64,000 bases of DNA from Hyphomicrobiales bacterium (GTDB lineage: Bacteria > Pseudomonadota > Alphaproteobacteria > Rhizobiales > Rhizobiaceae): positions 62,001 through 126,000 of the forward strand of contig UCKS01000005.1 of assembly GCA_900473045.1 (NCBI GenBank), written 5' to 3'. Below the pieces are notes generated by a model that saw nothing but the letters and a program-made list of their open reading frames with translations, was not told the origin of the DNA and ran no database searches. Position numbers and translations under genes: made by a program. Below are positions 34,267 to 43,523 of the stretch, one piece after another (position 1 is the stretch's first letter; each line of letters starts with the position of its first letter).

Positions 34267-36294
34267 CTAAATGTCGAGACTCTTCGCGAACTCGGCGTTG
34301 GATTGGATAAAGTTGAAACGTGCCTCTGGCTTCGTCCCCATGAGGGCGGTGACGACTTCGGCGGTCGCATCCTCGAGGCCCTCGCCGATTCCGACTTGCA
34401 GCAGGGTACGCGAACTGGGGTTCATCGTCGTTTCCTTGAGCTGTGCGGGCATCATTTCGCCCAGTCCCTTGAACCGCCCGATATCGACCTTCTTGCTCTT
34501 GAAGGCTTTGCTCTTGAGAAGTTTGGCGCGGTGGGCGTCATCCCGTGCATAGACGGTCGTCGAACCGACGGTGAGGCGATAGAGTGGGGGGACAGCGAGG
34601 AACAGGTGTCCCTCGTTTACGAGCTTCGGCATCTCCTGGTAAAAGTACGTAATCAGCAACGCCGCGATATGCGCTCCATCCACGTCGGCATCGGTCATGA
34701 TGATGATGCGCTCGTAACGCAGGTCCTCTTCGCGGTAGTTCTTCCTTGTACCGCAGCCGAGCGCGGTCGTCAGGTCGTTAATGAGCTGGTTCGCTCCGAG
34801 CTTGTCGCGGGTGGCGCTGGCAACGTTCAGGATTTTGCCCCGGAGCGGCAGGATTGCCTGGTTAAGGCGGTTGCGCGCCTGCTTGGCGGAGCCACCAGCC
34901 GAGTCCCCTTCGACGATGAAGAGTTCGGTTCCGCGCCTGTCGTTCTGCGAGCAGTCGGCGAGCTTGCCCGGAAGGCGAAGCTTCTTGACCGCACTCTTGC
35001 GGCCGACATCTTTCTCTTTCTTGCGGCGTAGACGTTCGTCTACGCGGTCAAGAACCCATTCGAGGAGCTTCGCTCCTTCGGTCTTGTTTTCGAACAGGTA
35101 GTGGTCGAACTGGTCGGACATCGCCTTTTCAACGATGCGCTGCGCCTCGGCGGTGGCGAGTTTGTCCTTTGTCTGCCCGACGAATTCCGGCTCGCGAACA
35201 TAGACGGCCAGCATCGAAGCAACCGTAGCCATGACGTCCTCGGGAGAGATTTCCTTCGCGCGCTTGTTCTGCGTGAGTTCCCCGAAATTGCGGATGCCCT
35301 TGGTCAACACGGCGCGCAGGCCGTTCTCGTGCGTACCGCCTTCGCGGGTCGGGATGGTGTTGCAATAGGAGTTTACATAGCCGTCGTCCGTGTGCCAGGT
35401 GACCGCCCATTCGACGGCACCGTGCTTGCCGGGCGTGCCGATGCGTCCTGAGAACGGGGTCGAGACAACGGTGGTTTCCTTGCCGATCTGCTCGAGGAGG
35501 AAGTCCTTGAGGCCCCCGGGGAAGTGAAGGATGGCCTCCGGCGGTGTGGGGTCTTTGGGATCGAGCAGGGAAGGATCACATTTCCACCTGATCTTGACGC
35601 CCTTGACAAGGTAGGCCTTCGAACGGGCCATCCCAAAGAGGGTCGCGGGGTTGAATTTGTGAACGTCCTTAAAGATCAGCGGATCGGGATGGAACCGAAC
35701 GGTTGTGCCCCGTCGCTGAATGCGGCCGACCTGCTCGAGCGCGGATGTGGGTTTGCCCCGTGAATAGGTTTGCCGATAGAGCTGTAGGCCACGCGCAACC
35801 TCGACGACAAGGCTGTCGGAGAGCGCATTGACGACGGAAATGCCGACGCCGTGGAGACCGCCCGAAGCTTCATAGGCATCGCCGTTGAATTTTCCACCCG
35901 CATGCAGCTTGGTCATGATGACTTCGAGGGCCGAAACTCCCGTCTGGTGCTTGTCGATCGGGATGCCCCGGCCGTTGTCGGCCACGGACAAAACACCTTG
36001 GGCCGTCAATTCGACATCGATCGCCGATGCGTGCCCGGCGACCGCCTCGTCCACCGAGTTGTCGAGGACTTCCGCAAAGAGGTGGTGGTATGCCCGCTCG
36101 CCCGTGCCGCCGATGTACATCCCGGGGCGGGCGCGAACAGGCTCCAAGCCCTCCAGCACCGTGATGGAGTTTGCGTCGTATTCCTCTGCAGCGGGCTTAG
36201 GTGCCGTAGTGGCCCTGCGACTGGGGGCTTTCCTTGCTTTAGGCTCTTCGACAATGGACGGGGCAGCGGGTGCGAGGTCGAAGAGATCGGTCAT
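34267..36294 (-). CDS. parE: DNA topoisomerase IV subunit B
   Basis: A complete 675-residue type IIA topoisomerase ATPase subunit of ParE type. GHKL ATPase motifs: EVLDNSVDEAVAG, NGRGIPIDKH and ASGGLHGVGISVVNALS; transducer domain to about residue 420; Toprim motifs VEGDSAGGSAKQARNR and MTDADVDGAHIAALL; C-terminal GRFKGLGEMMPAQLKETTM. With ParC it decatenates chromosomes. No parC, gyr or replication gene is next to it; it sits between a decayed duplication and unknown genes. It may be the only copy or a second one; the window cannot tell. The proline/alanine-rich first 40 residues are usual in rhizobial ParE. Confidence 0.96.
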   Translation of the reverse strand: MTDLFDLAPAAPSIVEEPKARKAPSRRATTAPKPAAEEYDANSITVLEGLEPVRARPGMYIGGTGERAYHHLFAEVLDNSVDEAVAGHASAIDVELTAQGVLSVADNGRGIPIDKHQTGVSALEVIMTKLHAGGKFNGDAYEASGGLHGVGISVVNALSDSLVVEVARGLQLYRQTYSRGKPTSALEQVGRIQRRGTTVRFHPDPLIFKDVHKFNPATLFGMARSKAYLVKGVKIRWKCDPSLLDPKDPTPPEAILHFPGGLKDFLLEQIGKETTVVSTPFSGRIGTPGKHGAVEWAVTWHTDDGYVNSYCNTIPTREGGTHENGLRAVLTKGIRNFGELTQNKRAKEISPEDVMATVASMLAVYVREPEFVGQTKDKLATAEAQRIVEKAMSDQFDHYLFENKTEGAKLLEWVLDRVDERLRRKKEKDVGRKSAVKKLRLPGKLADCSQNDRRGTELFIVEGDSAGGSAKQARNRLNQAILPLRGKILNVASATRDKLGANQLINDLTTALGCGTRKNYREEDLRYERIIIMTDADVDGAHIAALLITYFYQEMPKLVNEGHLFLAVPPLYRLTVGSTTVYARDDAHRAKLLKSKAFKSKKVDIGRFKGLGEMMPAQLKETTMNPSSRTLLQVGIGEGLEDATAEVVTALMGTKPEARFNFIQSNAEFAKSLDI

Positions 36295-36699
36295 AAGAAT
36301 TCCTGAAGGCTACTAGCGTTCTTGTTTTGTACCATTCCAAGGAGTAGCGCAAGCCTTGGCCTGGGCAGAATGCGCGACTGGCACGAGGTGCGAAACAGGG
36401 ACGATGTGACTGACCGAGGAGGGGCCTTGCCGGAGCCGCAAATCCGGGTGAGCATTATCCAACAAGTAATGTTATTGGAGAAAGCGATGACCACTGCTTC
36501 TGAAGCAATCCCGACAGAAACCTCCGCGAGCGCCCTGCGCGAAACGCCGTCTACGTGCGAGTTCGAACTGTGAGTTTTCGATAAATACACTGACGTGCAA
36601 AGAGAAACCTCGGGAGAGACGTTGTCTATCGCAATCACCAATGGGTTGCCCGCCCTTCGACATCTCTCACATTCCCGGGCAATATTCGGTGTAAGGCGA
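36295..36699. other. Intergenic region, no gene seen
   Basis: About 400 bases between the divergent parE and the gene at 36700. It should hold the parE promoter; I found no GGAAC or LexA match. An upstream extension of the next gene from a GTG at 36595 is possible but poorly supported. Confidence 0.4.
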
Positions 36700-37155
36700 A
36701 TGGTGGGTAGACGCACCTATGGGGGCTATGAAGTCTGGTTTCCTGACGAAGACGAGCGGCCGCCGGAAGGATATGACCATTTCGCAGTTCGCAAGTCGGT
36801 GACCTTCGAAGACAAGATCGAAGTTTTCGACGTGTTGTCGGAATTTGACGAAGCTGAAGGCATTCTGCGCTACCGCGCCCAGGATTTGGGCGATGACAGT
36901 GAGGACCGGGGAATTATCGTGAAAGGTGTGAAAGAGTATCTTGATGCGGCGTACCAGGTAGTGCTTTGGGACCCGAAGTCTAACCTGGATATCTCCGAGG
37001 GCCTCAATGACTTGTTCCTCGATCGCGATCGGACCGCATTCGTTTCCAGGGAGGATCTCAAAGTCCCCCAATCGATCATGGATGTCGAATTGGTTCAACA
37101 AGCTTCTGATCGCGCTTGGCTGGTGCGCTTCCAATACGTGAACGGCGACCAATGA
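36700..37155 (+). CDS. Hypothetical protein, about 151 residues
   Basis: From ATG 36700: YGGYEVWFPDEDERPPEGYD, then FEDKIEVFDVLSEFDEAEG, GVKEYLDAAYQVVLWDPKSN and SIMDVELVQQASDRAWLVRF. Acidic, alpha/beta-like and coherent throughout, so probably a real gene; family not recognised. A longer reading from 36595 would add 35 residues. No operon partner. Confidence 0.6.
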   Translation: MVGRRTYGGYEVWFPDEDERPPEGYDHFAVRKSVTFEDKIEVFDVLSEFDEAEGILRYRAQDLGDDSEDRGIIVKGVKEYLDAAYQVVLWDPKSNLDISEGLNDLFLDRDRTAFVSREDLKVPQSIMDVELVQQASDRAWLVRFQYVNGDQ

Positions 37156-38032
37156 TGTTGGGAGCTCGAGTTCGCGGATGTTAAGAAGGGCCGGCTTTAT
37201 GTGCGGCGAGACGCATTTAGTGCGCTCAGGTCACCTGTTCCGGCATTTCGCGGAGATCAACTTCCTTCTGTGTGTGATGCCCTGCAAAACGTACTTGACG
37301 GGATGCAGGTCAAAACTTGAAATGTGGCGGCAGCTTCGCTGCGGCAAACGCGGTGTCTGCGAGGCCGTTGCTGCTGCGATTTGAGCACCGGCAGTCGCGC
37401 TGGCCAAGTGGCCCTTCCGGGGTCCCGTGCCGCTCACGCGAACAGCGTTATGCTGATCGGGGACGAAAGTGTCGATAGCCAGTTCTCTCACCAGGTTTCC
37501 TTGACGGACGTATGGGCGAAGTCGAACTCATGGCTACTTGGCGATACTGAGCTTCGAACACAAGCGTCAACGAACTGGCCGGTCGACCTTCAGCAGCGGC
37601 TTGTGTGGCGAGGTCAGGTACCCACTACAAGAGCCTACGCAACAAGGATGGCGATGGACGCACGTCGGCACTCGCGATCCGCGTCGCCGTTTTGGCTCTC
37701 ACTCTGAAACTTGTTTTTGATTAACGAGGTTGTTGAGATTTCAGCCATAAATGTCGAGATAGTGCTTGCGGCAGATAAAACCCGGCATGACGATGGTGAT
37801 CATGCACCCTTTAATAGAAGATCGTTATGAAGAAGCATCGTGACATTCGTTTTGGCCAATACGTTTTTCGTCTCCCAGCGCCACCGCCCGCTCCTCCGGC
37901 CCCGATTTCAAGTCCCGATGGGTGTGCGGCAGTAGAGGCCTTTTGCGGCCACCTAGACAAGCTTGAGGTGCAAAAGGTGGACTAATAGAGGTGACCGGCA
38001 CAGGCATCAAATTTCGTAGTCGCAGAGGCCGA
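37156..38032. other. Long gap with no supported gene
   Basis: Nearly 880 bases. The longest frames (for example 37324-37707 on the plus strand) have arginine/serine-rich, non-protein-like composition and no motif. Possibly decayed sequence. Confidence 0.4.
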
Positions 38033-38230
38033 ATGAAATCGGATGCTGGGTACGTGGACATGGGCCTTCATGATAGACGAGCTACCTCTGACAACGTTGT
38101 TATAGACTTCCGCCGCCATCACTCACGCAAAGGCCTTGAAGACATGTTTGATTTTGTGCGTGCCGGCGACCTCAAAGCAGAGTTTAAAGCGTCATTGCTT
38201 TCCGCTGCCGTGTACCTCGAGGCAGACTAA
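38033..38230 (+). CDS. Hypothetical 65-residue protein
   Basis: From ATG 38033 (GAGGCCGA upstream): DAGYVDMGLHDRRATSDNVV, DFRRHHSRKGLEDMFDFVRA and KAEFKASLLSAAVYLEAD. The C-terminal half looks like two short helices. Not recognised. It converges on the DUF1206 gene. Confidence 0.45.
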   Translation: MKSDAGYVDMGLHDRRATSDNVVIDFRRHHSRKGLEDMFDFVRAGDLKAEFKASLLSAAVYLEAD

Positions 38231-38351
38231 CTCGTGGTAATCCCTGAACTCAACTCAGTCTGTGATAGGCGCTCAAGACGAGGCCGTCGGAGGTGGACGA
38301 AGAACCGCGCCGGGAGCCAACGGCAGGAGCCGCCCGTTTTGCACAGGTAAC

Positions 38352-39170
38352 TTAGTTCCGGACCGCATCGCCCGATGCAGCAACAGGGGCCGGTCGAATA
38401 CGTCTGTAAGCGGCCTCAACAAAACCATAGATACCAAAAGCCAAGAGACCGACGGCAGCGACCGCATAGAGGATAGCGCCGAAGGGAAGCTGACGTACCC
38501 ACGCCAATGCTTCTGCGATCCCTGCCGCTTGATCCGGATCTAAGGCGAATGCGGCGTAGAAGAAAAATACTCCGGTGATCAGGAACACGACGCCGCGCGC
38601 AGAGAGTCCATATACGCAAATCCAATCGATCGCGGTGCCTGCGGTCGACGGAATGGTTAGGTATTTGCGGTAGCCATGCCTGATACCCTTGATGATCTGA
38701 GCTATTCCTGCGCCTACCACAGCCATACCAACGCCGGCGAGGAGATAGCGGCCGAATGGTTGCTCTATTAGCCAAGCGCTAAGCTCGGATTCTCCGTTCG
38801 ACCCGCTACTATGACCAATGCCCAACGCCATACTCGCGGCATAAAGGGCCAAGCTGCTGTAGACCACACCGCTGATCAGTAGGCCGAACCGGACGCCGTA
38901 TCCTTTCAGCGTGCCGGGGTGGCCGTCCGCATTGGCAAGCGCCTGGGTGAGACGCCATGCTATGAAACCAAGAAGGCCGACAGCGATGAGCCCAAGCCAT
39001 ATGCGACCGAGCGGCTGTTCAAGAACAGCCTGGAGAGCCGATTTGGAGTCAGGGTTTCCGCCACCACCAACAGATGAATACAAAGCAAGTCCCGACACCA
39101 GTATGTAGACGATGCCGCGTGCCGCATAACCGGAGCGGGCGAGCCATTGAAACGGTGATTGAGTATGCAT
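38352..39170 (-). CDS. DUF1206 membrane protein
   Basis: About 272 residues from ATG 39170 (GAGGCCCCC upstream). Three DUF1206 repeats, each with two membrane helices: LARSGYAARGIVYILVSGLA, YGVRFGLLISGVVYSSLALY and YGLSARGVVFLITGVFFFYA open repeats 1, 2 and 3. The G-AARG+VY signature recurs in each. Function unknown; common in stress-responsive loci. A GGAAC-N17-GTT promoter lies 60 bases upstream. Confidence 0.93.
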   Translation of the reverse strand: MHTQSPFQWLARSGYAARGIVYILVSGLALYSSVGGGGNPDSKSALQAVLEQPLGRIWLGLIAVGLLGFIAWRLTQALANADGHPGTLKGYGVRFGLLISGVVYSSLALYAASMALGIGHSSGSNGESELSAWLIEQPFGRYLLAGVGMAVVGAGIAQIIKGIRHGYRKYLTIPSTAGTAIDWICVYGLSARGVVFLITGVFFFYAAFALDPDQAAGIAEALAWVRQLPFGAILYAVAAVGLLAFGIYGFVEAAYRRIRPAPVAASGDAVRN

Positions 39171-39232
39171 GGGGGCCTCGCTGAAGCAGTCGTTTTCGAA
39201 TCGGGGTCGCAACGCCCCGGCATCCTCCCGAC

Positions 39233-39257
39233 AACTTCCATGCGCTGACGAAGTTCC
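39233..39257 (-). promoter_or_regulatory. RpoE2/EcfG-type promoter for DUF1206 gene
   Basis: Minus-strand GGAAC (39253-39257), 17 bases, GTT (39233-39235), 62 bases before the start at 39170. Confidence 0.65.
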
Positions 39258-39373
39258 ATTGGGCGGGCCCGCGATTGCCTTGACTCGAAACAAGCAAATC
39301 GACCACTCCGTTTCAACGACTCATTCAGAACCCGCATTTATAATGGCGGAACGGATATGTGCTGGAATGTGAA

Positions 39374-41275
39374 ATGAACCCCTGGAATGAACTTCTCGCC
39401 AATCTGGCGGTCGTCGCTATCGCGACATCACTTTGGACTTTTGGCCATCGCCATGTTCTACGCGTATTGCCTCGCTATAAAAACCTTGCTTTCGGTTTCA
39501 TCATGGCCGCTGGCACTTTCTGTGTGATGTCGCTGCCGTTTCAATTCGCGGATGGGGTCTTTCTTGATCTTCGCTACACGCTTCTGACGATTGCAGGTCT
39601 GTTTGGCGGTCCCGTCGCAGCACTCCCTCCCTTCCTCGTGGCCGTAACCAACCGCATCATGACAGGCGGAATGGGGCTCGAAATCGGGCTGCCGCTGATT
39701 GTGATGGCAACAGCCTCGGGCTTGATCGCAAAGCGATTTGCGGGTGAGCAGGTGCCGAGCGGAAGAACGATTGTTATTATAGCCTGCGCGGTTGTCTTCA
39801 GTGGTACGGCGGGCTTTTTCGTCAAGGTTCCTATGGCTCGATGGAGCATAGTTATGCCGTCTGTCGTTTTGCCATTCGGCTTTGTCCTGTTTTCCTCGTC
39901 GGTGGTTGCGTGTCTTGCAATTGCACAGGAACTGAAGCGATACGAGGCGACGAATCTCAATCGTATCTATCGCGCGATCATTGAGGCCCTGCCAGATTGT
40001 TTGAACGCTAAGGACCTTGAAGGTAGGTTTATTGCGGCGAACCCCGCGACCGCCGCCCTCATGGGATCTGAAAGCGCGGACAGCCTCATCGGGAAAACTG
40101 ATTTCGATTTCTACCCGTTTGAGGCTGCGACTTTATTCAGAAATGACGAGGAGCGGTTGTTCGAGAATGGCGTCGCGTTGACGGTCGAGCAACGCTTCAT
40201 TCGGAGAGACGGAACGGAAGCCTGGTTATCGACGTTGAAAGCGCCGTTCAGGGATGAGCAGGGCACTCTGATCGGAGTAGTCACACATAATCGGGAGATC
40301 ACCGAACGCAAGTTGCTGGAGAGCCAGCTTGTTGAAACAAAGGGACGCTTGACTGATGCCCTTGCAAGTATGGCGGACGGATTGGCAATGTTCGATGCAA
40401 GCGGCATACAGATTCTTAATAATGGACGTTATCTCGAATTGTTTCCGTTGACCGCGGATGTTCGCACGAACGGCACCTGCATGCGCACCATCATTCGAAG
40501 TGCGATCGCCCGAGGCGAGGAGACGGCGGCGTCCGGAAACGTCGATGACCTTGTCGAGCGGCTAGCCGATGCCCTCCTACGACCGGGGGACCGTCAAGTA
40601 CGGCTCGCCGATGGCCGTTGGTTGGAAGCGCGCACAAGAGCGGCCGCAGAAGGCGGATGCCTGATCGTTTACTCCGACATCACCAGTGCAAAACAGACTG
40701 AGGTGGAACTTCAAACCCTGAACGAGCGCCTAACGAAGCTTGCAAGCACCGATCCGCTCACTGGGCTCCTCAACCGCCGCGCGTTTGATATTGCCTTTGA
40801 CCGCATCATCGCGTCCGCCTCTAGGAGCAACGCAAGGACGACGCTTTTGATGATCGACGTCGACAGGTTCAAGTCGTATAACGACACCTACGGTCACCCA
40901 GCTGGTGACGCCTGCCTGCATGAGGTTGCACGAGCAGTCTCAGCGTTCATGGAATCGTATCCCAGTAGCGTTGTTGCCAGATATGGCGGCGAAGAATTCT
41001 GCGTGATCGTTCCCAACGTGGGGAGCATTGCAGCGCTTTCCATCGCCAAGCTCATTTGTTTGCATGTTAGATCCCTGGGCCTTGTGCATGCCGGGAGCGA
41101 AAAAGCCGTGGTAACGGTCAGCATCGGCCTGGCTTCTTTCGATAATACATCGGGTTGCAACAAAAGTTCATTGCTGAATGCAGCCGATGCAGCTCTTTAT
41201 CAAGCGAAAGCGGCAGGTCGAGATTGTGTCCGATCCATCGGTGACCTCGAGACAGGCGTTGCGGCAGCACAATAA
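39374..41275 (+). CDS. Diguanylate cyclase with 5TM, PAS and GGDEF domains
   Basis: About 633 residues from ATG 39374. Five to six N-terminal helices (to about residue 190) form a 5TMR-LYT type sensor (LRYTLLTIAGLFGGPVAALP). A PAS domain follows (about 200-320; DCLNAKDLEGRFIAANPATA), then a second, PAS-like segment (ALASMADGLAMFDASGIQIL), and a GGDEF domain (about 460-620; LASTDPLTGLLNRRAFD, MIDVDRFKSYNDTYGHPAGD). The active loop is RYGGEEF, so it should make cyclic di-GMP. No RxxD inhibitory site is seen just before it. No EAL domain. Confidence 0.94.
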   Translation: MNPWNELLANLAVVAIATSLWTFGHRHVLRVLPRYKNLAFGFIMAAGTFCVMSLPFQFADGVFLDLRYTLLTIAGLFGGPVAALPPFLVAVTNRIMTGGMGLEIGLPLIVMATASGLIAKRFAGEQVPSGRTIVIIACAVVFSGTAGFFVKVPMARWSIVMPSVVLPFGFVLFSSSVVACLAIAQELKRYEATNLNRIYRAIIEALPDCLNAKDLEGRFIAANPATAALMGSESADSLIGKTDFDFYPFEAATLFRNDEERLFENGVALTVEQRFIRRDGTEAWLSTLKAPFRDEQGTLIGVVTHNREITERKLLESQLVETKGRLTDALASMADGLAMFDASGIQILNNGRYLELFPLTADVRTNGTCMRTIIRSAIARGEETAASGNVDDLVERLADALLRPGDRQVRLADGRWLEARTRAAAEGGCLIVYSDITSAKQTEVELQTLNERLTKLASTDPLTGLLNRRAFDIAFDRIIASASRSNARTTLLMIDVDRFKSYNDTYGHPAGDACLHEVARAVSAFMESYPSSVVARYGGEEFCVIVPNVGSIAALSIAKLICLHVRSLGLVHAGSEKAVVTVSIGLASFDNTSGCNKSSLLNAADAALYQAKAAGRDCVRSIGDLETGVAAAQ

Positions 41276-41501
41276 TCGTTCGGAGGTGTTCGTTGCGTGC
41301 GCTCTGGGACTATGATCGTGAAGCAACCAGCATCCTCAGTCGACGGATGTAGCGCAGGCCATGGCTGGTGAAGAATGTCGGTGACTAGGGGCATCTTCAC
41401 AAATACAAGCGCCAGCGCCTCTTCTTGCCGCCATTTTTTGGCCCCGGTCGACGGCCAGAAGCTCGTCCGCGCCAAACACGATTCGGCGATCGAAAGGATT
41501 C

Positions 41502-41810
41502 ATGATGATCACTAAAACGATGATCGCAGCCGCAAGCATCCTGCTGGCTACAGGTCAAATGAGCCACGCGTCGAGCGGTGCTGCCTGGGACAGATTATTC
41601 GCGAGGGTCAACGGGACGTGCATCGGACAGTCCGGCATGCCTTCCCCGGAGGCCTCAGCTCCAGTCGTTTTCGATGACTCGACGGGGAAAATCGCTGTTC
41701 TGCTCCGGGGGAAACTTGGGAAAGGCAAAGAGACCGCTGACCTTATCTGCCTGTATGACAAGAAAACGGGGCGGGCTTCAATCCAGGAATACCGCTGGCT
41801 CGGACGGTGA
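41502..41810 (+). CDS. Small exported protein, 102 residues
   Basis: A signal peptide (TMIAAASILLATGQMSHA) and a mature domain with two Cys (GTCIGQSG and ADLICLYDKKTG) that could form a disulfide. The start is at ATG 41502 or 41505. The N-terminus is closely related to the broken gene at 18754. Function unknown. I see nothing in the 226 bases upstream. Confidence 0.7.
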   Translation: MMITKTMIAAASILLATGQMSHASSGAAWDRLFARVNGTCIGQSGMPSPEASAPVVFDDSTGKIAVLLRGKLGKGKETADLICLYDKKTGRASIQEYRWLGR

Positions 41811-42245
41811 ATCACAGGGCGCTGGACGAGCGGCCAGCGCCCGATCCAAAGGTACCATCACGGAAAGCGCCATGTCTAGGAAGATTGCGGCTGCCGCGTA
41901 AGGGGCAGGGGGCACCAGTCCATAATGCCTCATCTCCACGACGGCCACCTCGAAGTCACTATACCTCCCAACTCCCTAGCATTGCCGGGAGGCACAGCGC
42001 GGCCAAGGCGGGCCCAACGGGCTGGATGGTGGGCATAACGGACTCTACGACGACCTTGAGCCGGCCGTTTCGGATTGTCATGTTATCTTGTCCCGGGCGT
42101 GCGACGGAAGGGCAGGGATGACAAAAAAGAAGACACCAGACAATAATACTCCGGTATGGTGAGCCCGCAGAAAAAGCTACCTGCGGTCGCGGCCTATCGG
42201 TGTCTGACGCCTCCCAGACAACTTCTGCTGCTAGAAGATGCGATA
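41811..42245. other. No gene seen
   Basis: About 430 bases after the small exported protein. Overlapping short frames only; no motif, hairpin or promoter that I can defend. Confidence 0.4.
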
Positions 42246-42512
42246 CTACCCAACTGGCACGGCGTGGGCAGGGCCAAAGCACGGGAACCGTGTTCCGCAA
42301 CTATCACCATTGGGATCGACAAGACGGTCGCAACCCATTGCCGAAATTCGTCTTATTCGGGCAAACGTGATGTTTGCTCCGTGCCGCTTAATCAATTCTG
42401 CACGATCATAGGTCCCGGCCATTCTGCACGTGCGGCACTCCACTGCGATGATGGGATCACGAACCTGTCGAAGGGTTGAGGTGAGACCCAGCGGCTTTGT
42501 CATTTTCGGCAT
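42246..42512 (-). CDS. Hypothetical protein with a possible zinc ribbon
   Basis: 88 residues. The core reads AVECRTCRMAGTYDRAELI, KRHGANITFARIRRIS and GCDRLVDPNGDSCGTRFP. The Cys-x2-Cys near residue 27 plus Cys residues later fit the small rhizobial zinc-ribbon-like proteins with the pattern C-x2-C, YDR-LI-RHGA. It stands divergent from the imuA operon. Family recognition is from pattern memory, not a search. Confidence 0.55.
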   Translation of the reverse strand: MPKMTKPLGLTSTLRQVRDPIIAVECRTCRMAGTYDRAELIKRHGANITFARIRRISAMGCDRLVDPNGDSCGTRFPCFGPAHAVPVG

Positions 42513-42692
42513 CGAACTATTTTACCTCTCCCGATCCGACATCGGCCATCGGCGTTCTAAAAATTTTTCCTGTCAGGCCGACGACTTACGTCGTGTGTCT
42601 AGGAAACTGATTCAAAAGGAAGATTCATGAAAAGGGCTCAGCGCCCTCGTGTCGCACTCGTTTTTTGATACCTTGACTCCGCCTTTATGAAG

Positions 42693-42707
42693 GAACAGAA
42701 CGTGAAC
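42693..42707 (+). promoter_or_regulatory. LexA (SOS) box of the imuA operon
   Basis: GAAC (42693-42696), seven bases, GAAC (42704-42707): the direct-repeat LexA site of alpha-proteobacteria. It lies 63 bases before the imuA start, as known for imuA-imuB-dnaE2 cassettes. Confidence 0.85.
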
Positions 42708-42770
42708 TTCAACATTGACACGACATGACGTCGCCACTTTTGCCAACGCGAAATAGGGAGTTCGTGAACG

Positions 42771-43523
42771 ATGACGGCTGCCCGCGAGCACGTCATGGCT
42801 GACCTGCGAGATCGCATCGCCTCCGTTACAGGAGGCGCTGCGAGGAAGGCGGGCTGCCTACCCTTCAGGGTAGCGGAAATTGATGCCGTGCTTCCGGGTG
42901 GTGGGTTGGCCTATGGCGCGCTTCACGAGTTTGCGGGGGGCGGGGCGGGAACAGTAGATGGTGCCGCCGCGGCGCTTTGCGTAGCAGGCGTCGCAGCACG
43001 GACAAAAGGAAAGGTCGTCTGGTGCATGACACGGCCAGACCTCTTCTTTCCCGCTATCGCGCAGGCTGGGCTGAATGCGAACCGTGTGATCTTCGTCGAG
43101 AGTGACAAGGAAGACGAGGTTCTGGCGAACATGGAGGAAGCGCTTGCATATGGAGGTCTTGGTGCTGTCGTTGGCGAAGTTGTCCGCCTGCCGATGATGG
43201 CGAGCCGGCGGCTTCGGCTGGCAGCGGAGAGGACAGGAACGCTGGCTTTGATCGTGCGCCGTTGGCGGCGACAGACTGAAGCGAATGATTTTGGCCAGCC
43301 AACGGCGTCGACGACTAGGTGGAGAGTAAGCGTAATGCCTTCGGAAGAACTCCCGGTTCCAGGGGTCGGCCGGGGACGATGGTTGCTAGAATTGATGAGA
43401 TCGCGCGCAGGCGAGTGTGCTGAGTTTGAAATTGGAGCCTGTGATGACAAGGGTCGTGTCCATCTATCTACCGGATCTTCCCACGGATCGAATCCGGCGC
43501 GCCGATCCGGCCATTCCCGTTGA
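42771..43523 (+). CDS. imuA: ImuA, mutasome accessory protein (RecA-like)
   Basis: 250 residues (start 42771; 42795 is possible). A RecA/SulA-like protein of the translesion mutasome: PFRVAEIDAVLPGGGLAYGA, HEFAGGGAGTVDGAAAALC, VVWCMTRPDLFFPAIAQAGL and GLGAVVGEVVRLPMMASRRL. ImuA helps recruit ImuB and DnaE2 to the beta clamp after DNA damage. It overlaps the imuB start by 80 bases. SOS regulated through the LexA box. Confidence 0.95.
   Translation: MTAAREHVMADLRDRIASVTGGAARKAGCLPFRVAEIDAVLPGGGLAYGALHEFAGGGAGTVDGAAAALCVAGVAARTKGKVVWCMTRPDLFFPAIAQAGLNANRVIFVESDKEDEVLANMEEALAYGGLGAVVGEVVRLPMMASRRLRLAAERTGTLALIVRRWRRQTEANDFGQPTASTTRWRVSVMPSEELPVPGVGRGRWLLELMRSRAGECAEFEIGACDDKGRVHLSTGSSHGSNPARRSGHSR

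Noticed and set aside
37324..37707. 127-residue plus-strand frame
   Set aside because: Arg/Ser-rich, no start signal, no motif; probably chance.
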